19,660 nucleotides of DNA from an uncultured Rivibacter sp. (GCA_946481025.1 CAMLNA010000080.1:1-19660); one strand, 5' to 3'. Shown: positions 7,032 through 14,404, counted from the first letter of the stretch. The notes: a model not told the origin generated them from the letters alone. Translations and numbers: made by a program.

Positions 7032-7985
7032 TCAGAGGTCGTAGGTTTCGGCGTCGCCGCTCATGGCGCGGGTGATCAGCGCGCGGCTCAGGCGGTCGGA
7101 GACCAGTTCGGCGAAGGTGTAGACGAAGTTGCGCAGGTAGGTGCCGCGCTTGAAGGCGACACGCGCGACGTTCTGCCCGAACAGATGGCTGGCCGGGCGC
7201 CACACCAGCTCGCCGCCAGGGGCGAGGTAGGGGTCTTCGCGCACCGCCATCTCGGCCACGATGCCGATGCCCAGGCCCAGGCGCACGTAGGTCTTGATCA
7301 CGTCGGAGTCGATCGCCTCGAGCACCACGTTGGGCTTGAGGCGCTTGGTCTCGAAGGCCTGGTCGATGCGGGTGCGGCCGGTGAACGACGGGTGGTAGGA
7401 GATGAGCGGCTCGGCCGCCAGCTGCTCCAGCGTGAGCCTCTCCACCTGCGCGAGGTGGTGCTGCGCGGGCAGCACCACCACGTGCTGCCATTCGTAGCAG
7501 GGCAGCGTCACCAGGTCGTCGAAGCCGGAGAGCGATTCGGTGGCGAGGCCGATCTCGGCCGCTTCTTCCAGGACCATGCGGGCCACCTGCTCGGGCGTGC
7601 CCTGGTGCAGGCTCACCGCCACCTTGGGGTAACGCTTGCGCAGTGCCGCCACCGGCGCGGGCAGCACGTAGCGCGCCTGCGTGTGGGTGGTGGCGATCGA
7701 CAACGTGCCGGCGTCCTGTTTCGAGAACTCCTCGCCGATGCGCTTCAGGTTGCCCACCTCGCGCATGATGATCTCGATGGCCTTGAGCACCTGCTGGCCC
7801 GGCTCGGTGATGCGCTTCAGGCGCTTGCCGTGCCGCGCGAAGATGTCCACGCCCAGCTCTTCCTCGAGTTCGAGGATGGCTTTCGAGATGCCCGGCTGCG
7901 AGGTGTAGAGCGCCTTGGCCGTCTCGGTGAGGTTGAGGTTGCGCCGTGCAGCCTCCTGGACGAAGCGGAACTGGTGCAGGTTCAT
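7032..7985 (-). CDS. cysB: LysR-family sulfur regulator CysB
   Basis: A 317-residue LysR-type regulator. The N-terminal winged helix-turn-helix covers residues 1-60, with LTETAKALYTSQPGISKAI at 19-37. The effector domain follows from about 93. The ligand-binding residues known from Klebsiella CysB occur at the same numbers: T100, T102 and Q103 in ATTHTQARY, T149 in LATES, and T202 in SFTGRT. CysB senses N-acetylserine or sulfate-type ligands and activates genes for sulfate assimilation and cysteine synthesis. Betaproteobacterial members can work as activator or repressor. The ATG at 7983-7985 overlaps the stop of the cbiX-like gene as ATGA, so translation is probably coupled. The placement after a sirohydrochlorin chelatase gene is meaningful because sulfite reductase needs siroheme. 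It is the last gene of the lptF-lptG-cbiX-cysB series. Confidence 0.95.
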   Translation of the reverse strand: MNLHQFRFVQEAARRNLNLTETAKALYTSQPGISKAILELEEELGVDIFARHGKRLKRITEPGQQVLKAIEIIMREVGNLKRIGEEFSKQDAGTLSIATTHTQARYVLPAPVAALRKRYPKVAVSLHQGTPEQVARMVLEEAAEIGLATESLSGFDDLVTLPCYEWQHVVVLPAQHHLAQVERLTLEQLAAEPLISYHPSFTGRTRIDQAFETKRLKPNVVLEAIDSDVIKTYVRLGLGIGIVAEMAVREDPYLAPGGELVWRPASHLFGQNVARVAFKRGTYLRNFVYTFAELVSDRLSRALITRAMSGDAETYDL

Positions 7986-8374
7986 GGGTTTTGTGCTGAA
8001 GCGCCGAGGGACAGCGCCGCCTGGGCCATGGCCTCGATGACGCCAGGTTGCGCGCCGACGGCCGGCGCGAGTTGCCAGCGCACGCCCGGGTGGCTGCGGC
8101 GCAGTTGTTCCAGCAGTTCGGGGACGTCCTTGCGCACGTGGCCGCCTGCGCCCAGGAACAGCGGCACCACGGTCACCGTCTTGCAGCCGCGCTCGGCCAG
8201 CTGCCGGCCAGCCGTGGCCAGGTCAGGCGCCATGAATTCGAGGAAGGCCAGTGCCACCGGCGCACCGGCGGTCAGCTCGCCGAGGCGCGCCGCGGTGGCC
8301 TCGAACGGCGCGGCCCAGCCCGGATCGCGCGCGCCGTGCGCAAACAGCAGCGTGCCGTGCTGCGGCGAGGCCAT
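7982..8374 (-). CDS. cbiX: Short CbiX/SirB-type sirohydrochlorin chelatase
   Basis: A 130-residue single-domain chelatase of the CbiX-short class. The two metal-handling histidines are H13 in LLFAHGARDPGW and H79 in PLFLGAGGHVRKDVP, with an acidic residue E46 in AFLEFMAPDL. The spacing agrees with small CbiX proteins, which work as homodimers. It inserts Fe(II) or Co(II) into sirohydrochlorin. Next to cysB and with no cobalamin genes in sight, siroheme synthesis for sulfite or nitrite reductase is the more likely role, though metal preference cannot be read from sequence. The ATG at 8372-8374 shares one base with the lptG stop (TGATG), and its own stop overlaps the cysB start (ATGA). This implies coupled translation through three genes. 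Confidence 0.9.
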   Translation of the reverse strand: MASPQHGTLLFAHGARDPGWAAPFEATAARLGELTAGAPVALAFLEFMAPDLATAGRQLAERGCKTVTVVPLFLGAGGHVRKDVPELLEQLRRSHPGVRWQLAPAVGAQPGVIEAMAQAALSLGASAQNP

Positions 8375-9483
8375 CACCGGTACCTCACCAGCCAGCTGAA
8401 CGCCGCCAGCGACAGCAGCAGGTACACCACGCTGGGCATCGATGCGGCCACCCAGGGCGTCCAGTTCTGCAGCAGGCCCAGGTGGCTGGAGATGTTGTTG
8501 AGCAGCACGAAGCTGATGCCCAGCATGATGCCGCCGAAGACCTTGAAGCTCACACCGCCGCCGCGCGCGTGCAGGTAGGCGAAGGGCAGGGCGAGGCCGA
8601 CCATCACCAGGCAGGCCAGCGGATAGAGCGCCTTTTTCCAGAACTGGATCTCGTAGCGCTGCGCCTCCTGCTCGTGGCTGGACAGGTGCGTCATGTAGGT
8701 GAACAGCGACGCGGTGGACATGGTCTTGAGGGGCAGCACCGCCGCCGACACCACGGCGCTGGTGAGCGTGGTGGGCCATTCGATTTCCTCGATGCGCTCC
8801 TCGCGTACCGGCTGCTCGGCCGTGCCGCTGGCGTCCCAGTGCGTGACCTGCAGCTGCTGCAGCGTCCAGGAGCCGCGGCCCCCCACGCGGCCGCGCTCGG
8901 CCGACATGCGGGTGATGAGCCGGCCGTCGGGGTCGAACTCGAAGATGCGTATGTTGTGGAACGTGCCGTCAGCGGTGGCGCGCGACACGTTGACCGAGAA
9001 GGTGTGTTCGCCGTCGGGCATCCGGCGGCTGTCCTTGAGCCAGGCGCCGGTGCGCCCCAGCGCGAGCCCTCCCTTGAAGCGGGCATGCAGGAGCGTGGCT
9101 TCGCGCTCCGACAGCGGCGCCACGAAGTCGCCCACCACGAAAGTCAGCACGCCGAAGATCACGCCCAGCACCGCCAGCAGGCTGAGCGCTCGGCCCGGGC
9201 CGAGCCCGCCGGTGCGCAGGATGGTGAACTCCGACGACTGGGCGAGCCGCGCCATCGCGTAGATCGAGCCGATCAGCACGGTGATGGGGAACAGCTCGTA
9301 GAAGTGCCCCGGCACCTCGAGCAGGCAATACAGGGCGGCGTGGTAGGCCCCGTAGCCGCGCTTGCCCACGTCTTCGAGTTCATCGACGAAATCGATGAAG
9401 AAGAACAGCGCCAGGAAGGCCACGGTCACGAAGATGACCGCACCCAGGATGTCGGCATAGAGCAATCGGCGGACGGTGCGCAT
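8374..9483 (-). CDS. lptG: LPS export ABC transporter permease LptG
   Basis: A 369-residue inner membrane permease of the YjgP/YjgQ family. Transmembrane segments are at about residues 10-34 (ILGAVIFVTVAFLALFFFID), 58-80, and 96-118 (LSLLAVLGVIFGVLTFVVGDF). A periplasmic beta-jellyroll domain covers about 130-265, and three further helices lie after residue 285, with PLACLVMVGLALPFAY and GIMLGISFVLLNNISSHLG. With LptF and the LptB ATPase it extracts lipopolysaccharide from the inner membrane and passes it to LptC. It follows lptF after 18 bases, and its stop overlaps the cbiX start. No clear ribosome-binding site precedes the ATG, which suggests re-initiation from lptF. Confidence 0.95.
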   Translation of the reverse strand: MRTVRRLLYADILGAVIFVTVAFLALFFFIDFVDELEDVGKRGYGAYHAALYCLLEVPGHFYELFPITVLIGSIYAMARLAQSSEFTILRTGGLGPGRALSLLAVLGVIFGVLTFVVGDFVAPLSEREATLLHARFKGGLALGRTGAWLKDSRRMPDGEHTFSVNVSRATADGTFHNIRIFEFDPDGRLITRMSAERGRVGGRGSWTLQQLQVTHWDASGTAEQPVREERIEEIEWPTTLTSAVVSAAVLPLKTMSTASLFTYMTHLSSHEQEAQRYEIQFWKKALYPLACLVMVGLALPFAYLHARGGGVSFKVFGGIMLGISFVLLNNISSHLGLLQNWTPWVAASMPSVVYLLLSLAAFSWLVRYR

Positions 9484-9501
9484 GTTCGGCGGAAAAGGGG
9501 T

Positions 9502-10596
9502 TCAGCGGGCCGGGCGCAGCCGGCGCAAGCCGCCGGCGGCCGAGCCCCGGTCGCGCCACCACAAGAGCGTCAGGGCGCCCAGCAGCGTGCCGCCATGGAT
9601 GAGGAGCAGGCAGGCGCCCAGCCCCAGCTTGCCCGACGACACCCAGGCCTGCGAAAGGCTCAGCAGGTTGTAGTAGACGACGAAGGCCAGCAGGGCATAC
9701 ATGAGGTTCCAGCTGCCGCCCCGCCTGGGGTTGCTGGCGGCCAGCCCCACACCCAGCAACAGCAGGTTGATGCCGCCGAAGGCCAGACCCAGCCGCCAGG
9801 CCAGCTCGCCCAGGTGCCGGTTCGAGGGGCGCACGATCAGCTCGAAGGTCGGTTGTGCACGCGGCGGCAGGTACTCGGCGCCGGGGGCCACGCGCTCGCC
9901 GGCCAGCACGCGGTAGCGGTCGAACTGGGCCAGCTGCTTCTCGTTGGTCCTGAGGTCGGTGTCGGTGCGCTGGCCGCGCTCGAGGATCAGGTAGCGGTCG
10001 CCGTCGGTCATCTCGACCTGGCCGCTGCGCGCCGTGGTCACTGACTCGCGCTCGTTTTCGTTCTGCAGGATGAACACGTTGCGCCCGGCCAGCGAGTCGC
10101 CTTCGCCGCGCTCGACGAAAAACACCCGGCGACCGTCGCTGGAGGTCTGGAACTGGCCCGGCGCCACCCGCGACAGGTCGGAGCGCTTCTCGTAGCGGTC
10201 CTTCAGCTCGGCGACCTGCCGGTTGCCCCAGGGCCACACCACCAGGGCCAGCACCGCGATGGCCGCCAGCACCGGCCAGCCCAGGCGCACCACCGGCTTG
10301 ACGAAGCGCCCGAGCCCCAGGCCGCTGGCGAACCAGATCACCATCTCGCTGTCGCGGTACATGCGGGTGAGGGTGGACACGATCGCGATGAAGAGCGACA
10401 GGCTCAGCATGGTGGGAAGGTGGCCCAGCGCGGTGTAGCCCAGCAGCAGGGCCACGTCCTGGGGGGCCACCGAGCCGCCGGCGGCGAGGCCGAGCGTGCG
10501 GATCAGCATCATCGTCAGCACGATGGTGAGGATCACGACCAGGGTGGCACCGAAGCTGCGCGCCAGCTCTCGGCGCAAGGAGGAATCGAATAACAT
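9502..10596 (-). CDS. lptF: LPS export ABC transporter permease LptF
   Basis: A 364-residue YjgP/YjgQ-family permease, the partner of LptG. N-terminal helices are visible around residues 14-35 (GATLVVILTIVLTMMLIRTLG) and 50-75. The family-typical segment TLTRMYRDSEMVIWFASG follows at about 76-93, then a helix at about 100-125. A periplasmic domain covers about 130-260 and three more helices are at the C-terminus. The start is the ATG at 10594-10596, because MLFDSSLRRELARSFGATL is the usual betaproteobacterial start. The open frame continues upstream only as an antisense shadow of pepA. No Shine-Dalgarno sequence is seen. It diverges from pepA with 27 bases between the start codons, an arrangement also found in E. 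coli. Confidence 0.95.
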   Translation of the reverse strand: MLFDSSLRRELARSFGATLVVILTIVLTMMLIRTLGLAAGGSVAPQDVALLLGYTALGHLPTMLSLSLFIAIVSTLTRMYRDSEMVIWFASGLGLGRFVKPVVRLGWPVLAAIAVLALVVWPWGNRQVAELKDRYEKRSDLSRVAPGQFQTSSDGRRVFFVERGEGDSLAGRNVFILQNENERESVTTARSGQVEMTDGDRYLILERGQRTDTDLRTNEKQLAQFDRYRVLAGERVAPGAEYLPPRAQPTFELIVRPSNRHLGELAWRLGLAFGGINLLLLGVGLAASNPRRGGSWNLMYALLAFVVYYNLLSLSQAWVSSGKLGLGACLLLIHGGTLLGALTLLWWRDRGSAAGGLRRLRPAR

Positions 10597-10623
10597 CGAC
10601 GGATTCAATATTCGCCCGTCATT
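10597..10623. promoter_or_regulatory. 27-base divergent start region of lptF and pepA
   Basis: Only 27 bases lie between the two divergent ATG codons and neither side has a Shine-Dalgarno sequence. The AT-rich core CAATATTCG at 10606-10614 gives weak -10-like hexamers on both strands: TATTCG at 10609-10614 on plus, and TATTGA from 10605-10610 on minus. If used, transcripts would start within a few bases of each ATG and be nearly leaderless. Otherwise the promoters lie inside the opposite coding regions. Confidence 0.35.
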
Positions 10624-12096
10624 ATGGACTTCCGTTCTCTCATTGCAGCGCGTGGCGCACTCTCCGGCGTGATGGCCGATGCCCTGGTCGTGGTGGTGGC
10701 CGGCGAGCTGAAGCAGCAGGCGCTCGACAAACCGCTGGCCGATGCCCTGCAGGACGCCGTGAACCAGGGCGACCTGCAATGGAAGCCCGGCCGGGTCCTC
10801 TACCTGCACCGCGCCGCGGGCCTCAAGGCGCCGCGCGTGGTCGTCGCGGTGGCTGCAGACGGCACGGCGAAGGCCTTCCGCACGGCGGTCCAGGCCGCTC
10901 TCGGGCAGGCCAAGGGCACCGGCGCCAAGCATGTGGCGGTGGCCTATGCCGGTGCCGAGGAGCTTGGCGCGGAACACGCCGAGGTCGTGGTGACCGCGGC
11001 GGCCGATGCCGTCTACACCTATCGCCACACCAAGCCCAGTGCGCAGCCGGCGCCCGCCCTGCAGAAGCTGAGCGTCGTGTGCACCAAGGCCGAGTCCAAG
11101 GCGGTGCAGGCCGGTCTGGCGCGAGGCGAGGCCATCGCCCAGGGCGTGCGACTGGCGCGCGAATGCGCCAACCGCCCGGCCAACCATGCCACGCCCACCT
11201 TCCTGGCCGACCAGGCGCGGCAGCTCGGCAAGCAGTTCGGCTTCAAGGTCGAGGTGCTCGACCGCAAGGCGGTCGAAAAGCTCGGCATGGGGTCCTTTCT
11301 CGCGGTGGCGCAGGGCTCCGACGAGCCGCTGCGGTTCATCGTCGTGCGTTATGAGGGTGCAGCCAAGAGCCAGGCGCCGGTGGTGCTGGTGGGCAAGGGC
11401 ATCACCTTCGACACCGGCGGCATCTCGATCAAGCCCTCGGCCGAGATGGACGAGATGAAGTTCGACATGGGCGGCGCCGCCAGCGTGCTGGGGACGCTGC
11501 GCGCCATCGGCGAGCTCAAGCCGAAGGTCAACCTGGTGGGCATCATCCCGGCCTGCGAGAACATGCCCAGCGGCCGCGCAGTCAAGCCCGGCGACGTGGT
11601 CACCAGCATGTCGGGCCAGACCATCGAGATCCTGAACACCGACGCCGAGGGCCGGCTGATCCTGTGCGATGCGCTCACCTATGCCGAGCGCTTCAAGCCG
11701 GCGGTCGTGGTCGACATCGCCACGCTCACCGGCGCCTGCGTCATTGCGCTGGGCCACCACAACTCGGGCCTCTTCACCGCCGACGATGCGCTGGCGGCCG
11801 AGCTGCTCGCCGCCAGCCGCAAGGCGCTCGACCCGGCCTGGCGCATGCCGCTGGACGACGAGTACGAAGAAGGGCTCAAGAGCAACTTCGCCGACATGGG
11901 CAACGTGGGCAGCCGCGCAGGCGGCGCCATCACCGCGGCGATGTTCCTCAGGAAGTTCACCGGCAAGTACCGTTGGGCGCACCTCGACATCGCCGGCACC
12001 GCGTGGAAGTCGGGCGCCGCCAAAGGGGCCACCGGCCGCCCGGTGCCGCTGCTGACGCACTTCGTGCTGTCGCAGGCGCGCCAGCCGCAGGCCTGA
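10624..12096 (+). CDS. pepA: Leucyl aminopeptidase PepA (M17)
   Basis: A 490-residue M17 aminopeptidase. The variable N-terminal domain covers about residues 1-160. The catalytic C-terminal domain carries the two-metal site: K258 and D263 in VGKGITFDTGG, D281 in KFDMGGA, and D340 and E342 in the signature NTDAEGRL, with the catalytic arginine R344 beside them. It releases N-terminal amino acids, preferring leucine, as a cytoplasmic hexamer. In E. coli PepA also binds DNA at the Xer cer site and the carAB promoter. Whether this protein does so is unknown. The start at the ATG at 10624 fits the family, but there is no ribosome-binding site and only 27 bases to the divergent lptF start. holC follows 37 bases later, as in E. 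coli. Confidence 0.95.
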   Translation: MDFRSLIAARGALSGVMADALVVVVAGELKQQALDKPLADALQDAVNQGDLQWKPGRVLYLHRAAGLKAPRVVVAVAADGTAKAFRTAVQAALGQAKGTGAKHVAVAYAGAEELGAEHAEVVVTAAADAVYTYRHTKPSAQPAPALQKLSVVCTKAESKAVQAGLARGEAIAQGVRLARECANRPANHATPTFLADQARQLGKQFGFKVEVLDRKAVEKLGMGSFLAVAQGSDEPLRFIVVRYEGAAKSQAPVVLVGKGITFDTGGISIKPSAEMDEMKFDMGGAASVLGTLRAIGELKPKVNLVGIIPACENMPSGRAVKPGDVVTSMSGQTIEILNTDAEGRLILCDALTYAERFKPAVVVDIATLTGACVIALGHHNSGLFTADDALAAELLAASRKALDPAWRMPLDDEYEEGLKSNFADMGNVGSRAGGAITAAMFLRKFTGKYRWAHLDIAGTAWKSGAAKGATGRPVPLLTHFVLSQARQPQA

Positions 12097-12133
12097 TCGA
12101 CGACCCGCGCCTTTCCATCGAGCAGGCACACCG

Positions 12134-12574
12134 ATGACCGAGGTGGCCTTCCACTTCAACGTGCCGGACAAGCTCGTCTACACCTGCCGCCTGCTGCGCA
12201 AGGCCTGCCGGGCCCGCGCGCGGGTGGTGGTGACGGGCGATGCCGCACTGCTGCAGGAACTCGACCGCGTGCTGTGGACCTTCGAGCCGCTGGAGTTCGT
12301 GCCGCACGTGCGCGCGGCCGATGCGGCCCGCGTGGCGGAGCGCCAGCGCGACACGCCGGTGCTGCTGCTCGACTCCCTGCGTGAGCCGCCGCATCAGGAG
12401 GTGCTGATCAATCTCGGGCCGTCGCTGGCCGCCGGGTTCGAAAGCTTCCGGCGTCTGATCGAAGTGGTGTCGGGCGACCCCGAAGACCGCCACGCCGCGC
12501 GCGCGCGGTGGAAGCACTACGAGGATCGCGGCTACAGCATCTCGCGGCACGATGCGGCAGGAGCCAGCGCATGA
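12134..12574 (+). CDS. holC: DNA polymerase III subunit chi
   Basis: A 146-residue HolC protein, close to the 147 residues of the E. coli subunit. The family start TEVAFHFNVPDKLVYTCRLLRKA and the central WTFEPLEFVPHV segment are recognisable. The end is the helix SFRRLIEVVSGDPEDRHAARARWKHYEDRGY. Chi sits in the clamp-loader complex with psi and binds the C-terminal tail of single-strand binding protein at the replication fork. It is placed after pepA as in enterobacteria. A weak AGCAGG precedes the ATG. Its TGA overlaps the ATG of the next small gene as ATGA, which suggests coupled expression. Confidence 0.93.
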   Translation: MTEVAFHFNVPDKLVYTCRLLRKACRARARVVVTGDAALLQELDRVLWTFEPLEFVPHVRAADAARVAERQRDTPVLLLDSLREPPHQEVLINLGPSLAAGFESFRRLIEVVSGDPEDRHAARARWKHYEDRGYSISRHDAAGASA

Positions 12575-12984
12575 CCCACGCCCGCACGCCGCAGCCGCCT
12601 CGCCAGGTGCCCACGCTCACCGAAGTGGTGGACGTCGGCAAGCCCCAGCCCGCCGCCGGCGCCGTCACGCCCGAGGTGGCGGTGGTGGTGCCTGGGCCTG
12701 CTGCACCCGCCGCCGCGGTGCCGCCGGCTGGTGCATCGCTGTCGCCTGCAGGCGTCACACTGCCACCGTTCAACGAGGACCTGCTCGTGCAGCGCGTGCT
12801 CTTCGACGTGCAGCGCCAGGTCGACCTGATGCTGGAGCATCGCCTGCGCGAAACCCTCGCGCCTGCGCTCGCTCGCCTCACCGAGAGCCTCGTGCGCGAG
12901 GTGCACAACGACCTCGCATCGACGCTGCGCGACGTGGTGGCCAAGGCCGTTGCGCAGGAGATCGCCCGTCTGCGTGCACGCTGA
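12571..12984 (+). CDS. Conserved hypothetical small protein, possibly DUF2486-like
   Basis: A 137-residue protein without a recognised catalytic motif. The first half is rich in proline, alanine and valine and looks disordered, beginning with PPRQVPTLTEVVDVG at residues 9-23. The second half, from about residue 62, is a run of charged amphipathic helix: FNEDLLVQRVLFDVQRQVDLM, then LRETLAPALARLTESLV and LRDVVAKAVAQEIARLRAR. The layout (PxLTEVV start, proline-rich middle, helical tail, position after holC) resembles the Burkholderia DUF2486 proteins of unknown function. I recall that family only roughly. The ATG at 12571 is chosen because AGGAG lies seven bases upstream at 12559-12563 and it forms an ATGA overlap with holC. 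A role with the replication fork would be speculation from position alone. Confidence 0.8.
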   Translation: MTHARTPQPPRQVPTLTEVVDVGKPQPAAGAVTPEVAVVVPGPAAPAAAVPPAGASLSPAGVTLPPFNEDLLVQRVLFDVQRQVDLMLEHRLRETLAPALARLTESLVREVHNDLASTLRDVVAKAVAQEIARLRAR

Positions 12985-13010
12985 ATGCAGTGCTGCATGC
13001 GAGTGGTCTG

Positions 13011-13028
13011 CCTCTTGCTAACAAGAGG
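13011..13028 (+). terminator. Small hairpin after the pepA-holC-small-protein series
   Basis: A perfect seven-pair stem CCTCTTG/CAAGAGG with loop CTAA begins 27 bases after the stop of the small gene. No T-run follows, so it is not a classical intrinsic terminator. It may act in RNA stability or with Rho. A second hairpin, CGAGCG/CGCTCG with loop GAT, follows at 13036-13050. Confidence 0.4.
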
Positions 13029-13219
13029 GCCCGAGCGAGCGGATCGCTCGATGTCGGGGCGCTGCTAACGACGCCGGCACACGCCGCGTTGACCCGCTGA
13101 ATGGGCATTTCGCTCCGAGGATTCCCGAGGGGAAATGTGTTTCATTTGGGGTATGGTTGCGCCCGTTGAGACATAACCTGTCCTTTTCGATTCTCAACGT
13201 TCCCAACAGGAGGCTATTC
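13029..13219 (+). promoter_or_regulatory. Upstream region of the livK-type gene with several inverted and direct repeats
   Basis: No gene is seen here. It holds a direct repeat CCGAGG at 13115-13120 and 13125-13130, one helical turn apart. An inverted pair CATTTC at 13106-13111 and GAAATG at 13132-13137 is present, and the latter can instead pair with CATTT at 13143-13147. An 8-base inverted repeat CGTTGAGA/TCTCAACG at 13164-13171 and 13192-13199 has a 20-base spacer. The strong Shine-Dalgarno AGGAGG is at 13208-13213, six bases before the ATG. TATGGT at 13152-13157 is a possible -10 (four of six matches) with no convincing -35. Confidence 0.45.
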
Positions 13220-14353
13220 ATGCAAGTCAAACTGAATGCGATCGTCGGCGCTATCGCCGTGACGATCGCCGGCCTGGCATCCGCCCAGGACGTTCAGGTG
13301 GTGAAGATCGGCCACGTCGGCCCGGTCTCCGGTCCTCAGGCCCACTACGGCAAGGACAACGAAAACGGCGCTCGCATGGCCGTCGAAGAGCTCAACACGC
13401 AGAACATCACCATCGGCGGCAAGAAGGTCAAGTTCGAGCTGGTCGCCGAAGACGATGCTGCCGACCCGAAGCAGGGCACCGCTGCCGCACAGAAGCTGTG
13501 CGATGCCAAGGTCGCCGGCGTGGTGGGTCACCTGAACTCGGGCACCACCATCCCCGCCTCCAAGGTCTACAACGACTGCGGCATCCCGCACGTCACGCCG
13601 TCGGCCACGAACCCGAAGCTCACGCAAGCCGGCTACAAGACCACCTTCCGCCTGCTGGCCAATGACAACGCCCTCGGCGCTGGCCTGGCCCTGCACGCCG
13701 CCAACAACCTGAAGCTGAAGAAGGTCGCCGTGATCGACGACCGCACGGCCTATGGTCAAGGCGTGGCCGAGGTGTTCAAGAAGACGGCCCAGTCCAAGGG
13801 CATCCAGATCGTCGACGAGCAATACACCACCGACAAGGCCACCGACTTCATGGCCATCCTGACGGCCATCAAGTCGAAGCAGCCGGACGGCGTCTTCTTC
13901 GGCGGCATGGACCCGCAGGGCGGCCCGATGCTGCGCCAGATGGAGCAGCTGGGCATGACCAACGTCAAGTTCTTCGGCGGCGACGGCATCTGCACGGCCA
14001 AGCTGGCCGAGCTGTCGGCCGGTGCCAAGACGCTGGGCAACGTGATCTGCGCAGAAGGCGGCTCGTCGCTCGACAAGATGGCCAAGGGCAAGGAGTGGAA
14101 GGCCAAGTACGACGCCAAGTACCCCGGCCAGTTCCAGGTCTACTCGCCCTACACCTATGACGCCACCTTCGTGCTGGTCGACGCGATGAAGCGCGCGGGC
14201 TCGTGGGATCCGAAGGTCTACGGCCCGAAGCTGTTCGAAACCAACTACACCGGCGTGACCGCCAAGGTGGCGTTCGAGAAGGACGGCGAGCTGAAGAACC
14301 CGGCCATGACGCTGTACGTCTACAAGGACGGCAAGAAGGTCCCGCTCAACTGA
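13220..14353 (+). CDS. livK: Branched-chain amino acid-type ABC transporter substrate-binding protein (LivK-like)
   Basis: A 377-residue periplasmic binding protein of the Leu/Ile/Val type (type 1 fold). A Sec signal peptide covers residues 1-22 (MQVKLNAIVGAIAVTIAGLASA, cleaved before QDVQVV). The mature protein begins VKIGHVGPVSGPQAHYGKD, the family's first strand and ligand loop. The hinge-region motifs VVGHLNSGTTIPASKVY and DDRTAYGQGV are present, with GGMDPQGG in the second lobe. Lysine codons are almost all AAG and codon use is strongly biased, so expression is probably high. The start is fixed by AGGAGG six bases upstream. No permease or ATPase genes adjoin it, so it is an orphan binding protein here and must use a transporter encoded elsewhere. 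The exact ligand (branched-chain or other amino acids, or aromatic acids) is not certain. A strong hairpin terminator follows. Confidence 0.93.
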   Translation: MQVKLNAIVGAIAVTIAGLASAQDVQVVKIGHVGPVSGPQAHYGKDNENGARMAVEELNTQNITIGGKKVKFELVAEDDAADPKQGTAAAQKLCDAKVAGVVGHLNSGTTIPASKVYNDCGIPHVTPSATNPKLTQAGYKTTFRLLANDNALGAGLALHAANNLKLKKVAVIDDRTAYGQGVAEVFKKTAQSKGIQIVDEQYTTDKATDFMAILTAIKSKQPDGVFFGGMDPQGGPMLRQMEQLGMTNVKFFGGDGICTAKLAELSAGAKTLGNVICAEGGSSLDKMAKGKEWKAKYDAKYPGQFQVYSPYTYDATFVLVDAMKRAGSWDPKVYGPKLFETNYTGVTAKVAFEKDGELKNPAMTLYVYKDGKKVPLN

Positions 14354-14380
14354 GCGACCGGCTTCCTGGCCAAGTGAAAG

Positions 14381-14404
14381 GAAAGGCGCCTTCGGGCGCC
14401 TTTC
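14381..14404. terminator. Strong intrinsic terminator, probably bidirectional
   Basis: A perfect 10-pair stem GAAAGGCGCC/GGCGCCTTTC encloses a TTCG tetraloop, starting 28 bases after the livK stop. It is followed on the plus strand by TTCTT. On the minus strand the hairpin is followed by CTTTCACTT, and it lies 36 bases past the stop of the GntR-type gene, so it can serve both convergent units. Confidence 0.92.

Noticed and set aside
6629..7075. A plus-strand frame whose tail reads GGAEGAE and VLRASAV
   Set aside because: The tail is simply the translated palindrome at 6924-7014, a common source of false ORFs, and the rest is antisense to the aminotransferase gene.
8251..10044. A 597-codon plus-strand frame opposite lptG and lptF
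   Set aside because: It is antisense to clear LptG/LptF coding sequence, of low-complexity composition with no ribosome-binding site.
9502..12171. An 889-codon open frame on the minus strand covering pepA and lptF
   Set aside because: Only the last 364 codons are LptF. The upstream part is antisense to the well-supported pepA gene and its Arg/His/Gly-rich translation is typical of a high-GC shadow frame.
12985..12998. Inverted repeat ATGCAG/CTGCAT right after the small gene
   Set aside because: The loop would be only two bases, so it cannot form a normal hairpin, and nothing else supports a site.
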